Source: JBGPBY01 sp041481485
Lineage (GTDB): Bacteria; Acidobacteriota; Terriglobia; 20CM-2-55-15
Reading direction: 5' to 3'
Length of the DNA stretch: 5,806 bases
NCBI GenBank assembly: GCA_041481485.1
Contig: JBGPBY010000473.1
Location: 1-5,806 of the forward strand
Made by a program: the position numbers and the translations under genes. A model generated the notes under the pieces. The model was not told the DNA's origin. It worked only from the letters and a program-made list of their open reading frames with translations, and made no database searches. Of the stretch, positions 1-4,727 are shown piece by piece (the first letter of the stretch is position 1; every line of letters begins with the position of its first letter).

Positions 1-101
1 CCACAGTCTCTGACGCCCAAATGCGTCGGCTTAATCTGGTTAAACATGACACCCTTGGCCAGTGGAACTACAGCCTGCGCCCCAATCTGAATGTGAATTA
101 A
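1..101 (+). CDS. C-terminal end of a transposase, probably ISAzo13 family (partial)
   Basis: The frame starting at base 3 is open from the window edge to a TAA at 99-101 and gives 32 residues. The tail reads VSDAQMRRLNL, then HDTLGQWNYSLRPN, and ends in LNVN. A short acidic 'SD-x-QM-x-x-LNL' stretch followed by a 'WNY-[ST]-[IL]-x-P' ending is, from memory, typical of the C-terminus of ISAzo13-type (Rhodopirellula-type, DDE) transposases. The catalytic residues would lie upstream, outside the window. Membrane-protein homology resumes about 16 nt after the stop, so the right end of the element must lie at about 102-120. Family assignment rests on a short tail and is moderate; that this is the end of a gene in this frame is more secure, because it fits the interrupted gene next to it. 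Confidence 0.6.
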   Translation, partial: TVSDAQMRRLNLVKHDTLGQWNYSLRPNLNVN

Positions 102-120
102 TTTCTGGGCAGCCGCTTAT
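102..120 (+). mobile_element. Probable right end of the insertion sequence and junction with the interrupted gene
   Basis: The transposase stops at 101 and TMEM175-like coding sequence is recognisable from about 118. The right terminus of the insertion sequence therefore has to fall in this short stretch, which begins ATTTCTGGGC. The left end and the target duplication are outside the window, so the exact boundary and the terminal inverted repeat cannot be confirmed here. Confidence 0.4.
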
Positions 121-342
121 CAGTTGTTGACGCGTACGCTGCTCGCTCTTCATGGCCGCGAATCGACGCTGGCTGCAGCGCTTGGCACCGATTTCAAAGG
201 TAAAATCTCGGTCATTCTTTACGTTGTGGCCGTGCCGCTGGCGTTCGTTCGGGCGTGGATCGCGTGCATGATTTATTTCGCGGTCGCAATCCTCTGGTTG
301 ATTCCCGACCGCCGTATCGAGCGGCGCCTGACGGCAAATTGA
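118..342 (+). pseudogene. TMEM175-family membrane protein, C-terminal remnant
   Basis: The open stretch ends at TGA 340-342 and encodes about 75 residues. It contains the typical end of bacterial TMEM175-family (DUF1211) potassium-channel-like proteins: a basic-polar 'LxxxLHGxxSxLAxAxGxDxKGKIS' segment (about residues 7-29 counted from TTG 124), a hydrophobic helix around VILYVVAVPLAFV, a second helix around WIACMIYFAVAILWLIP, and the closing PDRRIERRL. The family normally has about 200 residues and six membrane segments; only the last two are present. The nearest start codons are TTG 124 and TTG 127, with no ribosome-binding site, and the homology runs upstream without a start into the end of the transposase. 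I infer disruption by the insertion sequence. A short expressed membrane peptide cannot be excluded, but channel function is very unlikely. Confidence 0.72.
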
Positions 343-377
343 AGCAGTACGGAAAAGCCTTTATGATGATCATTCGC

Positions 378-382
378 GAAGG
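378..382 (+). promoter_or_regulatory. Ribosome-binding site of the MOSC gene
   Basis: GAAGG at 378-382 lies 8 nt before ATG 391. It overlaps the competing start GTG 382, which argues for initiation at ATG 391. Confidence 0.55.
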
Positions 383-390
383 TGTATCGG

Positions 391-972
391 ATGCAAATCG
401 AACATAGGACCACATCGCAGCTTGAAGCCGGTCTGGAAGAACTTCGCAACTCGCCAAAGGACAACGGCGTACTGCAGCTGATCGTGCGGCGTCCCGCAGC
501 AGGCCAGCGTGAAGTTCTCGAGACCGGCGAACTCAGCATGGCGGAAGGCCTCGTGGGCGATTCCTGGAAGTTACGGGAGAGCTCGCACACACCAGACGGT
601 TCCGCCCATCCCGATTATCAAATCAATATCATGAACTCGAGAAGTGCCGCTCTCGTCGCCCAGCATTCGGATCGCTGGCCGATCGCCGGGGATCAGCTCT
701 ATGTCGATTTGAATCTCGGTGGAGAAAACCTGCCGGTGGGAACAAGACTCGCCATTGGATCTTCTGTACTTGAAGTCACCAGTCCGCCGCACACCGGCTG
801 CGCGAAATTTATGGCGCGGTTCGGCCGCGACGCCACACTGTTCGTCAATTCGCGAGAGGGCCGCGAACTCAATCTGCGCGGCATCAATGCCCGAGTTGTG
901 AAATCCGGAACGATTCGCGTGGGAGACCTGGTTACAAAAATTCCAAATGATGGATTCATCCCGAGTTCATAG
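391..972 (+). CDS. MOSC domain-containing protein
   Basis: The product is 193 residues, a single MOSC domain of the type found in molybdenum-cofactor sulfurase C-termini and stand-alone YiiM-like proteins. Visible hallmarks are the GD-x-LYVDLNL segment (about 100-109), NLPVGTRLAIG (113-123), LEVTSPPHTGC (127-137) with the conserved cysteine C137 expected to carry sulfur or bind the cofactor, and the closing RGINARVV...G-x-IRVGD (163-179). Family proteins act on or carry the molybdenum cofactor or a sulfur group; the substrate of this one cannot be told from sequence. ATG 391 is preferred over GTG 382 because GAAGG lies 8 nt upstream of it. No signal peptide or membrane segment is seen, so it should be cytosolic. 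The 3' end overlaps the next gene by 26 nt, which suggests coupled translation. No molybdenum-cofactor genes are in the window. Confidence 0.87.
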   Translation: MQIEHRTTSQLEAGLEELRNSPKDNGVLQLIVRRPAAGQREVLETGELSMAEGLVGDSWKLRESSHTPDGSAHPDYQINIMNSRSAALVAQHSDRWPIAGDQLYVDLNLGGENLPVGTRLAIGSSVLEVTSPPHTGCAKFMARFGRDATLFVNSREGRELNLRGINARVVKSGTIRVGDLVTKIPNDGFIPSS

Positions 973-1357
973 CTTTCTGTTTGAATTTAAGAGATGGGTG
1001 TCCACCGAACTGCAGATTCAGGCTGTTGCACTGATCGGTTCGCATGCGCGAGGGACAGCGACGGACGAGTCTGATCTTGACCTCATCGTTATTGTTTCAC
1101 TGCCGAATGTTTACTTGAAATACAGACAATGGGCTGCGCTTTTTGGAGACGTTGTTCGAGATCAAGTCGAAGACTATGGCGCGTGCAGATCGTTGCGTGT
1201 CTGGTATTCCGATGGACTCGAAGTGGAATATGGATTCTGCGAAGTATCATGGGCCCAAACGCCTCTGGACGAAGGAACCAGACAGGTGATATCCGGCGGA
1301 ATGAACGTGCTCTTTGAACGAACACCGATATTGAGCTTGTTGCTGGCCAGGCTGTAG
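947..1357 (+). CDS. Stand-alone nucleotidyltransferase domain protein
   Basis: The product is 136 residues of the Pol-beta-like nucleotidyltransferase superfamily. The signature GSHARG (31-36) is followed by SDLDLIV (42-48), giving the two metal-binding aspartates D43 and D45. A likely third carboxylate is E92 or E94 in LEVEYGF. The C-terminal 'PLDEGTRQVISGGMNVLFER' stretch is of the kind seen in adenylyltransferase-like members. Such proteins transfer a nucleotide to a small molecule, RNA or protein; the acceptor is unknown here. No HEPN partner follows, so a MNT/HEPN toxin-antitoxin pair is not supported. Two ATGs in tandem (947, 950) could start it, neither with a clear ribosome-binding site, which fits coupling to the overlapping MOSC gene. 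The stop codon TAG 1355-1357 is part of the palindromic repeat that begins at 1352. Confidence 0.82.
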   Translation: MMDSSRVHSFLFEFKRWVSTELQIQAVALIGSHARGTATDESDLDLIVIVSLPNVYLKYRQWAALFGDVVRDQVEDYGACRSLRVWYSDGLEVEYGFCEVSWAQTPLDEGTRQVISGGMNVLFERTPILSLLLARL

Positions 1358-1433
1358 GGGCGGTCTATGACCGCCCACAATTTGAAGGGATGCGATCCCA
1401 AAGATCGTGGGCGGTCATAGACCGCCCCTACAG
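1352..1433. repeat. Nested palindromic repeat, REPIN/BIME-like, copy 1 (G subtype)
   Basis: Two perfectly inverted 26-nt arms (1352-1377 and 1408-1433) flank a 30-nt centre. Each arm contains its own 8-bp hairpin, GGGCGGTC-TAT-GACCGCCC in the left arm and its reverse complement in the right. The centre carries a third small hairpin, GGGAT (1387-1391) and ATCCC (1395-1399). Two inverted hairpin units around a spacer is the organisation of REPINs and BIMEs. Its first six bases, CTGTAG, contain the stop codon of the nucleotidyltransferase gene. No U-tract follows, so it is not a classical intrinsic terminator, though it could stall polymerase or protect mRNA ends. Confidence 0.9.
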
Positions 1434-1455
1434 AGGGGAATCGCATTCAATCAGA

Positions 1456-1475
1456 GCGCGGCCACAGACCGCGCC
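1456..1475. repeat. Decayed single unit of the palindromic repeat (C subtype)
   Basis: GCGCGGCCACAGACCGCGCC matches the hairpin core of the right-hand arms of copies 2 and 3 with few changes (central CACA, one G-U-compatible change). It lacks the outer CTACAG and has no inverted partner nearby. It lies in the 120-nt gap before the radical SAM gene. I read it as a half-unit left by decay or deletion; chance similarity is possible but unlikely given its 20-nt length. Confidence 0.55.
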
Positions 1476-1553
1476 TGGAGTCGTAACCCTCTCCGTCCTC
1501 AACCCAACCGGCGACCTCGGCAAGTTCTCTGTGTTATCGTTACAACTCCATTG

Positions 1554-2534
1554 ATGAAGTATTCAAACAGGCTGAAATTGAGAATGCGGGAATTGCAAAT
1601 GATCGGGCGCGGACTTGTGTCCACAAAGCATGTCCTGCTGGCGCACATTATTCCCACACGCCGATGCAATCTTGCCTGCGGGTATTGCAACGAATACGAC
1701 GATTTCTCCCCGCCGATTCCAACCGAAACCATGTTGCGGCGCATCGATCTGCTGGCGGGCTTGAAAACTGCGATCGTGACGATCAGCGGCGGCGAGCCGA
1801 TTCTGCATCCGGAAATCGAGAAGATCATCCAGCGAATCCGGCACCACGGAATGATCGCCGGCATGATTACGAATGGGTATTTGCTGACACCAAAGAAAAT
1901 CCAGGCATTGAACGACGCAGGACTGGAACACCTCCAGATCAGCATCGACAATCTCGAGCCCGACGAAGTTTCGATGAAGAGCCTGAAGGTTCTCGACAAG
2001 AAACTCGAATTCCTTGCCCAGTACGCGGAGTTTGCCGTCAACATCAATTCCGTCGTCGGCGGCGGTATCAAGAATCCGGAGGACGCGAGGAAGGTGGCCC
2101 ACCGCGCCATCGAGCTTGGATTTGCGAGTTCCATGGGAATTATTCACGATCATACGGGTGCGCTGAAACCGCTGACACAGCACGAGGCGGATGTGCATCG
2201 CGAAATCAAGAAACTGGGAGCTCGCAGCTATTCCCGCTTTAACTGGTTTCAGGAAAACCTTGCGAATGGGAAGCCCAACGACTGGAAATGCCGCGCCGGC
2301 GGCCGCTACCTTTATATATGCGAGGACGGCCTTGTTCATTATTGTTCGCAGCAACGCGGCTATCCGGGCATTCCTCTGGAGAAGTACACATTCACCGATG
2401 TTGCGCGCGAGTACAGGACTGCCAAATCGTGCGCACCGACCTGCACCGTCGGATGCGTGCTGAAAATCTCAGTGATCGATCACTGGAGAGGCAAACAGGA
2501 AGCCCCGCAGGTTCTTGACCCCATTCAGCATTGA
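1554..2534 (+). CDS. Radical SAM protein with SPASM-like C-terminal domain
   Basis: The product is 326 residues. The radical SAM cluster motif CNLACGYC gives C38, C42 and C45 (CX3CX2C), followed by the SAM-binding ISGGEP (78-82), MITNGYLLT (104-112) and LQISIDN (127-133). The C-terminus holds C246-X12-G-X4-C264, the usual opening of a SPASM domain, plus C256 and a C293-X3-C297-X3-C301 group, which together can bind an auxiliary iron-sulfur cluster; the spacing departs from the standard SPASM pattern. SPASM enzymes often modify peptides or proteins, but no precursor peptide is visible nearby, so the substrate is open. The frame is open upstream to 1407, but that part is translated repeat DNA; ATG 1554 begins a plausible basic N-terminus. 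No good ribosome-binding site precedes it, and TTG 1551 or ATG 1599 (preceded by GGGA) are alternatives. It stands alone between repeats. Confidence 0.85.
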   Translation: MKYSNRLKLRMRELQMIGRGLVSTKHVLLAHIIPTRRCNLACGYCNEYDDFSPPIPTETMLRRIDLLAGLKTAIVTISGGEPILHPEIEKIIQRIRHHGMIAGMITNGYLLTPKKIQALNDAGLEHLQISIDNLEPDEVSMKSLKVLDKKLEFLAQYAEFAVNINSVVGGGIKNPEDARKVAHRAIELGFASSMGIIHDHTGALKPLTQHEADVHREIKKLGARSYSRFNWFQENLANGKPNDWKCRAGGRYLYICEDGLVHYCSQQRGYPGIPLEKYTFTDVAREYRTAKSCAPTCTVGCVLKISVIDHWRGKQEAPQVLDPIQH

Positions 2535-2569
2535 TTTTTGCGAATTTTCCCAAAATTGAGCAATCCCTA

Positions 2570-2642
2570 CTGTAGGCGCGGTCTGTGACCGCGCACAGTC
2601 TCTCGATTATGAATTCTGCGCGGTCATAGGCCGCGCCTACAG
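2570..2642. repeat. Nested palindromic repeat, REPIN/BIME-like, copy 2 (C subtype)
   Basis: Arms of 26 nt at 2570-2595 and 2617-2642 are inverted copies with two mismatches, around a 21-nt centre. The left arm hairpin is GCGCGGTC-TGT-GACCGCGC; the right one is GCGCGGTC-ATA-GGCCGCGC, in which the change still allows a G-U pair. It fills the gap between the convergent radical SAM and fabI genes and ends 2 nt before the fabI stop codon. No T-run adjoins it. It may separate or protect the two converging transcripts; that role is inference. Confidence 0.88.
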
Positions 2643-2644
2643 CT

Positions 2645-3421
2645 TCAAACCCCGAGAATGTGATATCCGCCGTCGACGTAGATCACTTCGCCGGTAATTC
2701 CCCGCGACATCGGGCTGACCAAAAACAATGCAGCATCACCGACTTCATCGAGGTCCACGGCCTTGCGCAATGGTGCGCGTTCGGAATGGAGCTTGATCAT
2801 GCCGGAAATCCCTCCAATGCCAGAGGAGGCGAGGGTTTTGATAGGCCCGGCTGAGATCGCGTTCACGCGGATACCCTGCGGCCCGAGGTCATTGGCCAGA
2901 TAGCGCACCGACGATTCCAGAGCGGCTTTCGCAACTCCCATCACGTTGTAGTTCTGAACGACACGTTCGCTGCCGAGATATGTCAGAGTCACAATTCCGG
3001 CCTGGCGTCCCTGCATCAATGGCGACAGCGCGTGGCACACCGAAACCAGCGAATACGCGCTGATGTCCAGCGCAGTCTTGAAATCCTCGCGTTTGGTGTC
3101 CGCGTACATTCCCGCAAGCGCTTCTCTCGGAGCGAACGCCAGGGCATGAACTAGAAAGTCCAGGTGCCCGACCTCGTTGCGCACACTGTCGGCCATTGAT
3201 TGAATCTGTTCGTCGCTGGCGACATCGCATTGAACGAGAACCGGATTGTTCAGGCCCGGCGCCAGTTCTCGAACGTTTTCGCCCAGACGTTCGCTTTGAT
3301 ACGTGAGTACAAGCCGCGCCCCCGCCTTACTGACCGCGTTGGCAATGCCCCACGCGATGGACCGTTTGTTGGCGACGCCCATGATGAGTCCGGTTTTTCC
3401 TTCAAGCAGCATGGCGGACAT
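2645..3421 (-). CDS. fabI: Enoyl-[acyl-carrier-protein] reductase [NADH] FabI
   Basis: The product is 258 residues, the normal length for FabI, which reduces the trans-2-enoyl-ACP double bond in the last step of each type II fatty-acid elongation cycle. It is a short-chain dehydrogenase fold with the FabI-specific cofactor loop GVANKRSIAWGIA (15-27), the CDV segment that follows the third strand (65-67), and HALAFAPRE (92-100). The catalytic set is Y148, Y158 and K165 in the YX6K arrangement (Y148-LG..., NY158NVMGVAK165). The flexible substrate loop and the closing ITGEVIYVDGGYHILGV are present. Translation may begin at ATG 3421 or at the second ATG (3412), where most family members start (MLLEGKTGLI). 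It is read divergently from pyrE across 26 bp. It is expected to be cytosolic and to be the target type for triclosan and isoniazid-class inhibitors. Confidence 0.96.
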   Translation of the reverse strand: MSAMLLEGKTGLIMGVANKRSIAWGIANAVSKAGARLVLTYQSERLGENVRELAPGLNNPVLVQCDVASDEQIQSMADSVRNEVGHLDFLVHALAFAPREALAGMYADTKREDFKTALDISAYSLVSVCHALSPLMQGRQAGIVTLTYLGSERVVQNYNVMGVAKAALESSVRYLANDLGPQGIRVNAISAGPIKTLASSGIGGISGMIKLHSERAPLRKAVDLDEVGDAALFLVSPMSRGITGEVIYVDGGYHILGV

Positions 3422-3433
3422 TCTAACCCACGC

Positions 3434-3441
3434 GTTATACT
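3434..3441. promoter_or_regulatory. Overlapping -10-like hexamers on both strands between fabI and pyrE
   Basis: TATACT at 3436-3441 on the plus strand sits six bases before the A of the pyrE ATG (3448), the spacing expected if transcription begins at or near the start codon itself. On the minus strand the same DNA reads TATAAC (3439 to 3434), 12 nt before the fabI ATG 3421. The -35 regions are poor on both sides (GGCGGA or CGGACA for pyrE, TTCACT or TAATTC for fabI), so the call rests on the -10 matches and on the need for both promoters to lie here or within the genes. Confidence 0.4.
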
Positions 3442-3447
3442 TCGCGC

Positions 3448-4005
3448 ATGCCCAGTGAATTACAGGAGCTTACGGAAATCGTTCGAAAGCGGTCTCTCCG
3501 TGTCGGAGATTTCATTCTGTCCTCCGGCAAGAAAGCCAGTTACTACCTCGATTGCCGCATGACAACGCTCGATCCGCGCGGTGCTTATTTGATTGCACGG
3601 CTCATGCTGGCTAAGATGCGGGAACTGAACATCAAGGCTGACGCCGTTGGTGGTCTCACCCTGGGAGCAGATCCTATTGCGGCTTCAATTGCAGTTGTCA
3701 GCGGAATCGATGGGAATCCCTTGCCCGGCTTCATTGTGCGTAAGGAAGCTAAGGGCCATGGAATGCAACGGTCCATTGAAGGTTGGGACGGAGCGGCGGG
3801 AGCCAGCGTCGTCATTGTCGATGATGTGTGTACGAGCGGAGCTTCCATTCTCAAAGCATGTGAATTGGCGGAAGCCGCAGGATATCGAGTTGCCGCGACC
3901 TTCTGTGTCGTCGATCGTGAAGAAGACGGGACTCAGGCTGTGGCCAGCCGCTATCCGTTTTATCCGCTTCTGACCTCGAAACAATTATTGAACGGCTCGA
4001 ACTAA
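3448..4005 (+). CDS. pyrE: Orotate phosphoribosyltransferase
   Basis: The product is 185 residues. It joins orotate to PRPP to make orotidine monophosphate, the fifth step of de novo UMP synthesis. The type I phosphoribosyltransferase PRPP loop is VVIVDDVCTSGAS (121-133) with the acidic pair D125-D126. The mobile loop RKEAKGHG (98-105) supplies basic residues at the active site, and the N-terminal 'LSSGKKASYYLDCR' (24-37) is the orotate-side segment of the family. ATG 3448 is chosen because family similarity begins within the first residues; no ribosome-binding site precedes it and a -10-like TATACT ends 6 nt before it, so the mRNA may be leaderless. The stop TAA is followed after 12 nt by the metalloprotease gene, and the ribosome-binding site of that gene overlaps this stop. 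Confidence 0.95.
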   Translation: MPSELQELTEIVRKRSLRVGDFILSSGKKASYYLDCRMTTLDPRGAYLIARLMLAKMRELNIKADAVGGLTLGADPIAASIAVVSGIDGNPLPGFIVRKEAKGHGMQRSIEGWDGAAGASVVIVDDVCTSGASILKACELAEAAGYRVAATFCVVDREEDGTQAVASRYPFYPLLTSKQLLNGSN

Positions 4006-4008
4006 GGA
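4004..4008 (+). promoter_or_regulatory. Ribosome-binding site of the metalloprotease gene
   Basis: AAGGA at 4004-4008 overlaps the pyrE stop codon TAA (4003-4005) and lies 9 nt before ATG 4018. This supports that start and coupled expression with pyrE. Confidence 0.6.
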
Positions 4009-4017
4009 ATCGCGGGC

Positions 4018-4638
4018 ATGCGCAGTTTCATTACGATGATTGTCGGGACGCTGATTTGCATTTGTTATCTGAGCGCGCAGGCCACGCTGCAGCTTGCATC
4101 TCCGAGTTCATATTTCATCGAAGATGGCAAAGGAACACCAGGCTTCGATTCCCATGATCCCGAACTTGCGGAACTGGCATTGTCGGCCTGGACTCGCGAG
4201 AGCGGCGGCCGCCTGAAGTTTGTGAAGGCAGAGAAAATGTCGGATGCCGCACTTCGCGTCCATTGGATTTCTTCGGACGAGGGACTGTACGGCGAGATGC
4301 AACGGTCCGTGTCCAGCGGCAAACCCGTTGCAGTCGTTAACGTATCCGCAAGCACCGCCGGCATTGGTGAGCCGCTTTCCACCATGGCCACGCGTGATCG
4401 ACTGCTTCGCGACAGCATCGTCTATCTGACCTGCGTTCACGAAATCGGTCATGCCATCGGTTTGCAGCACACGCAAAATTTTGCCGACATCATGTATTAC
4501 TTCGGCTACGGCGGCGACATTGTCGAATATTTTTCACGGTACCGCCGGAAGGTTCAGAACCGGTCGGATATCGCAAAATTCTCGGGCCTTTCTCCTAACG
4601 ACGTCACTGTTCTGAAGTCGATGGTTGGGAAGAACTGA
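4018..4638 (+). CDS. Exported metzincin-type (matrixin-like) zinc metalloprotease
   Basis: The product is 206 residues. An N-terminal hydrophobic segment (about 5-20, ITMIVGTLICICYLSAQA) looks like a signal peptide with cleavage near residue 20-22, so the enzyme should act outside the cytoplasm. The zinc motif HEIGHAIGLQH (141-151) is a full metzincin HEXXHXXGXXH with ligands H141, H145, H151 and catalytic E142. It is followed by DIMYY (158-161), which fits the Met-turn (M159) close behind the motif, as in matrixins and small bacterial matrixin-like proteins. The region 45-110 resembles a compact matrixin N-terminal half ('ALSAWTRESGGRLKFV'). No obvious propeptide with a cysteine switch is seen. 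Substrate unknown. The gene lies 12 nt after pyrE with an overlapping ribosome-binding site, so it is probably co-transcribed, though no functional link to pyrimidine synthesis is evident. Confidence 0.86.
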   Translation: MRSFITMIVGTLICICYLSAQATLQLASPSSYFIEDGKGTPGFDSHDPELAELALSAWTRESGGRLKFVKAEKMSDAALRVHWISSDEGLYGEMQRSVSSGKPVAVVNVSASTAGIGEPLSTMATRDRLLRDSIVYLTCVHEIGHAIGLQHTQNFADIMYYFGYGGDIVEYFSRYRRKVQNRSDIAKFSGLSPNDVTVLKSMVGKN

Positions 4639-4698
4639 TCTGCGACGGCAGCCCACTGTAGGCGCGGTCTATGACCGCGCCTACAGTGGGCCGCAGAT
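4638..4698. repeat. Collapsed single-hairpin palindrome of the same repeat family, copy 3 (C subtype)
   Basis: A perfect 19-bp inverted repeat (4651-4669 with 4673-4691) encloses the three bases TAT, with core CTGTAGGCGCGGTC-TAT and its mirror. Pairing extends outward with ATCTGCG (4638-4644) and CGCAGAT (4692-4698), leaving ACGGCA bulged on the left. Unlike copies 1, 2 and 4 it has one hairpin instead of two, as if the second hairpin and spacer had been deleted. It sits between the convergent metalloprotease and substrate-binding-protein genes, overlapping the last base of the metalloprotease stop codon. No T-run follows on either strand, so intrinsic termination is uncertain, though the stem would be very strong in either transcript. 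Confidence 0.88.
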
Positions 4699-4727
4699 TT
4701 CAAACTGACTCCGGTCCGTCCTGGCAA

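Noticed and set aside
947..1357. MNT/HEPN-type toxin-antitoxin pair
   Set aside because: The nucleotidyltransferase is present but no HEPN-domain gene follows or precedes; the neighbours are a MOSC protein and a repeat.
1174..1446. Minus-strand open frame with two 'YDRP'/'IDRP' segments (GAVYDRPRS, WAVIDRPYS)
   Set aside because: The repeated peptide is the translation of the two inverted arms of repeat copy 1, and the rest runs antisense to the nucleotidyltransferase gene. Repeat DNA of this kind often gives such spurious frames.
1352..1475. CRISPR array from repeated GGCGGTC/GACCGCC blocks
   Set aside because: The copies are in inverted, not direct, orientation, occur in pairs with a short centre, and are scattered between genes without regular spacers.
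1407..1553. N-terminal extension of the radical SAM frame starting MGGHRPPLQRG
   Set aside because: It is translated repeat and intergenic DNA, basic and low in hydrophobic core residues, with no family similarity; ATG 1554 gives a normal protein.
1563..2354. Long open frames (211 and 263 residues) antisense to the radical SAM gene, and 192 residues in another plus frame
   Set aside because: They overlap a gene with full catalytic motifs, and show no recognisable domain; they are shadows of its codon bias.
2543..2557. AATTTT-CCC-AAAATT inverted repeat after the radical SAM gene as an intrinsic terminator
   Set aside because: The six-pair stem is only A-T and is not followed by a T-run, so it would be too weak. 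The adjacent GC-rich repeat is a better candidate for any 3'-end effect.
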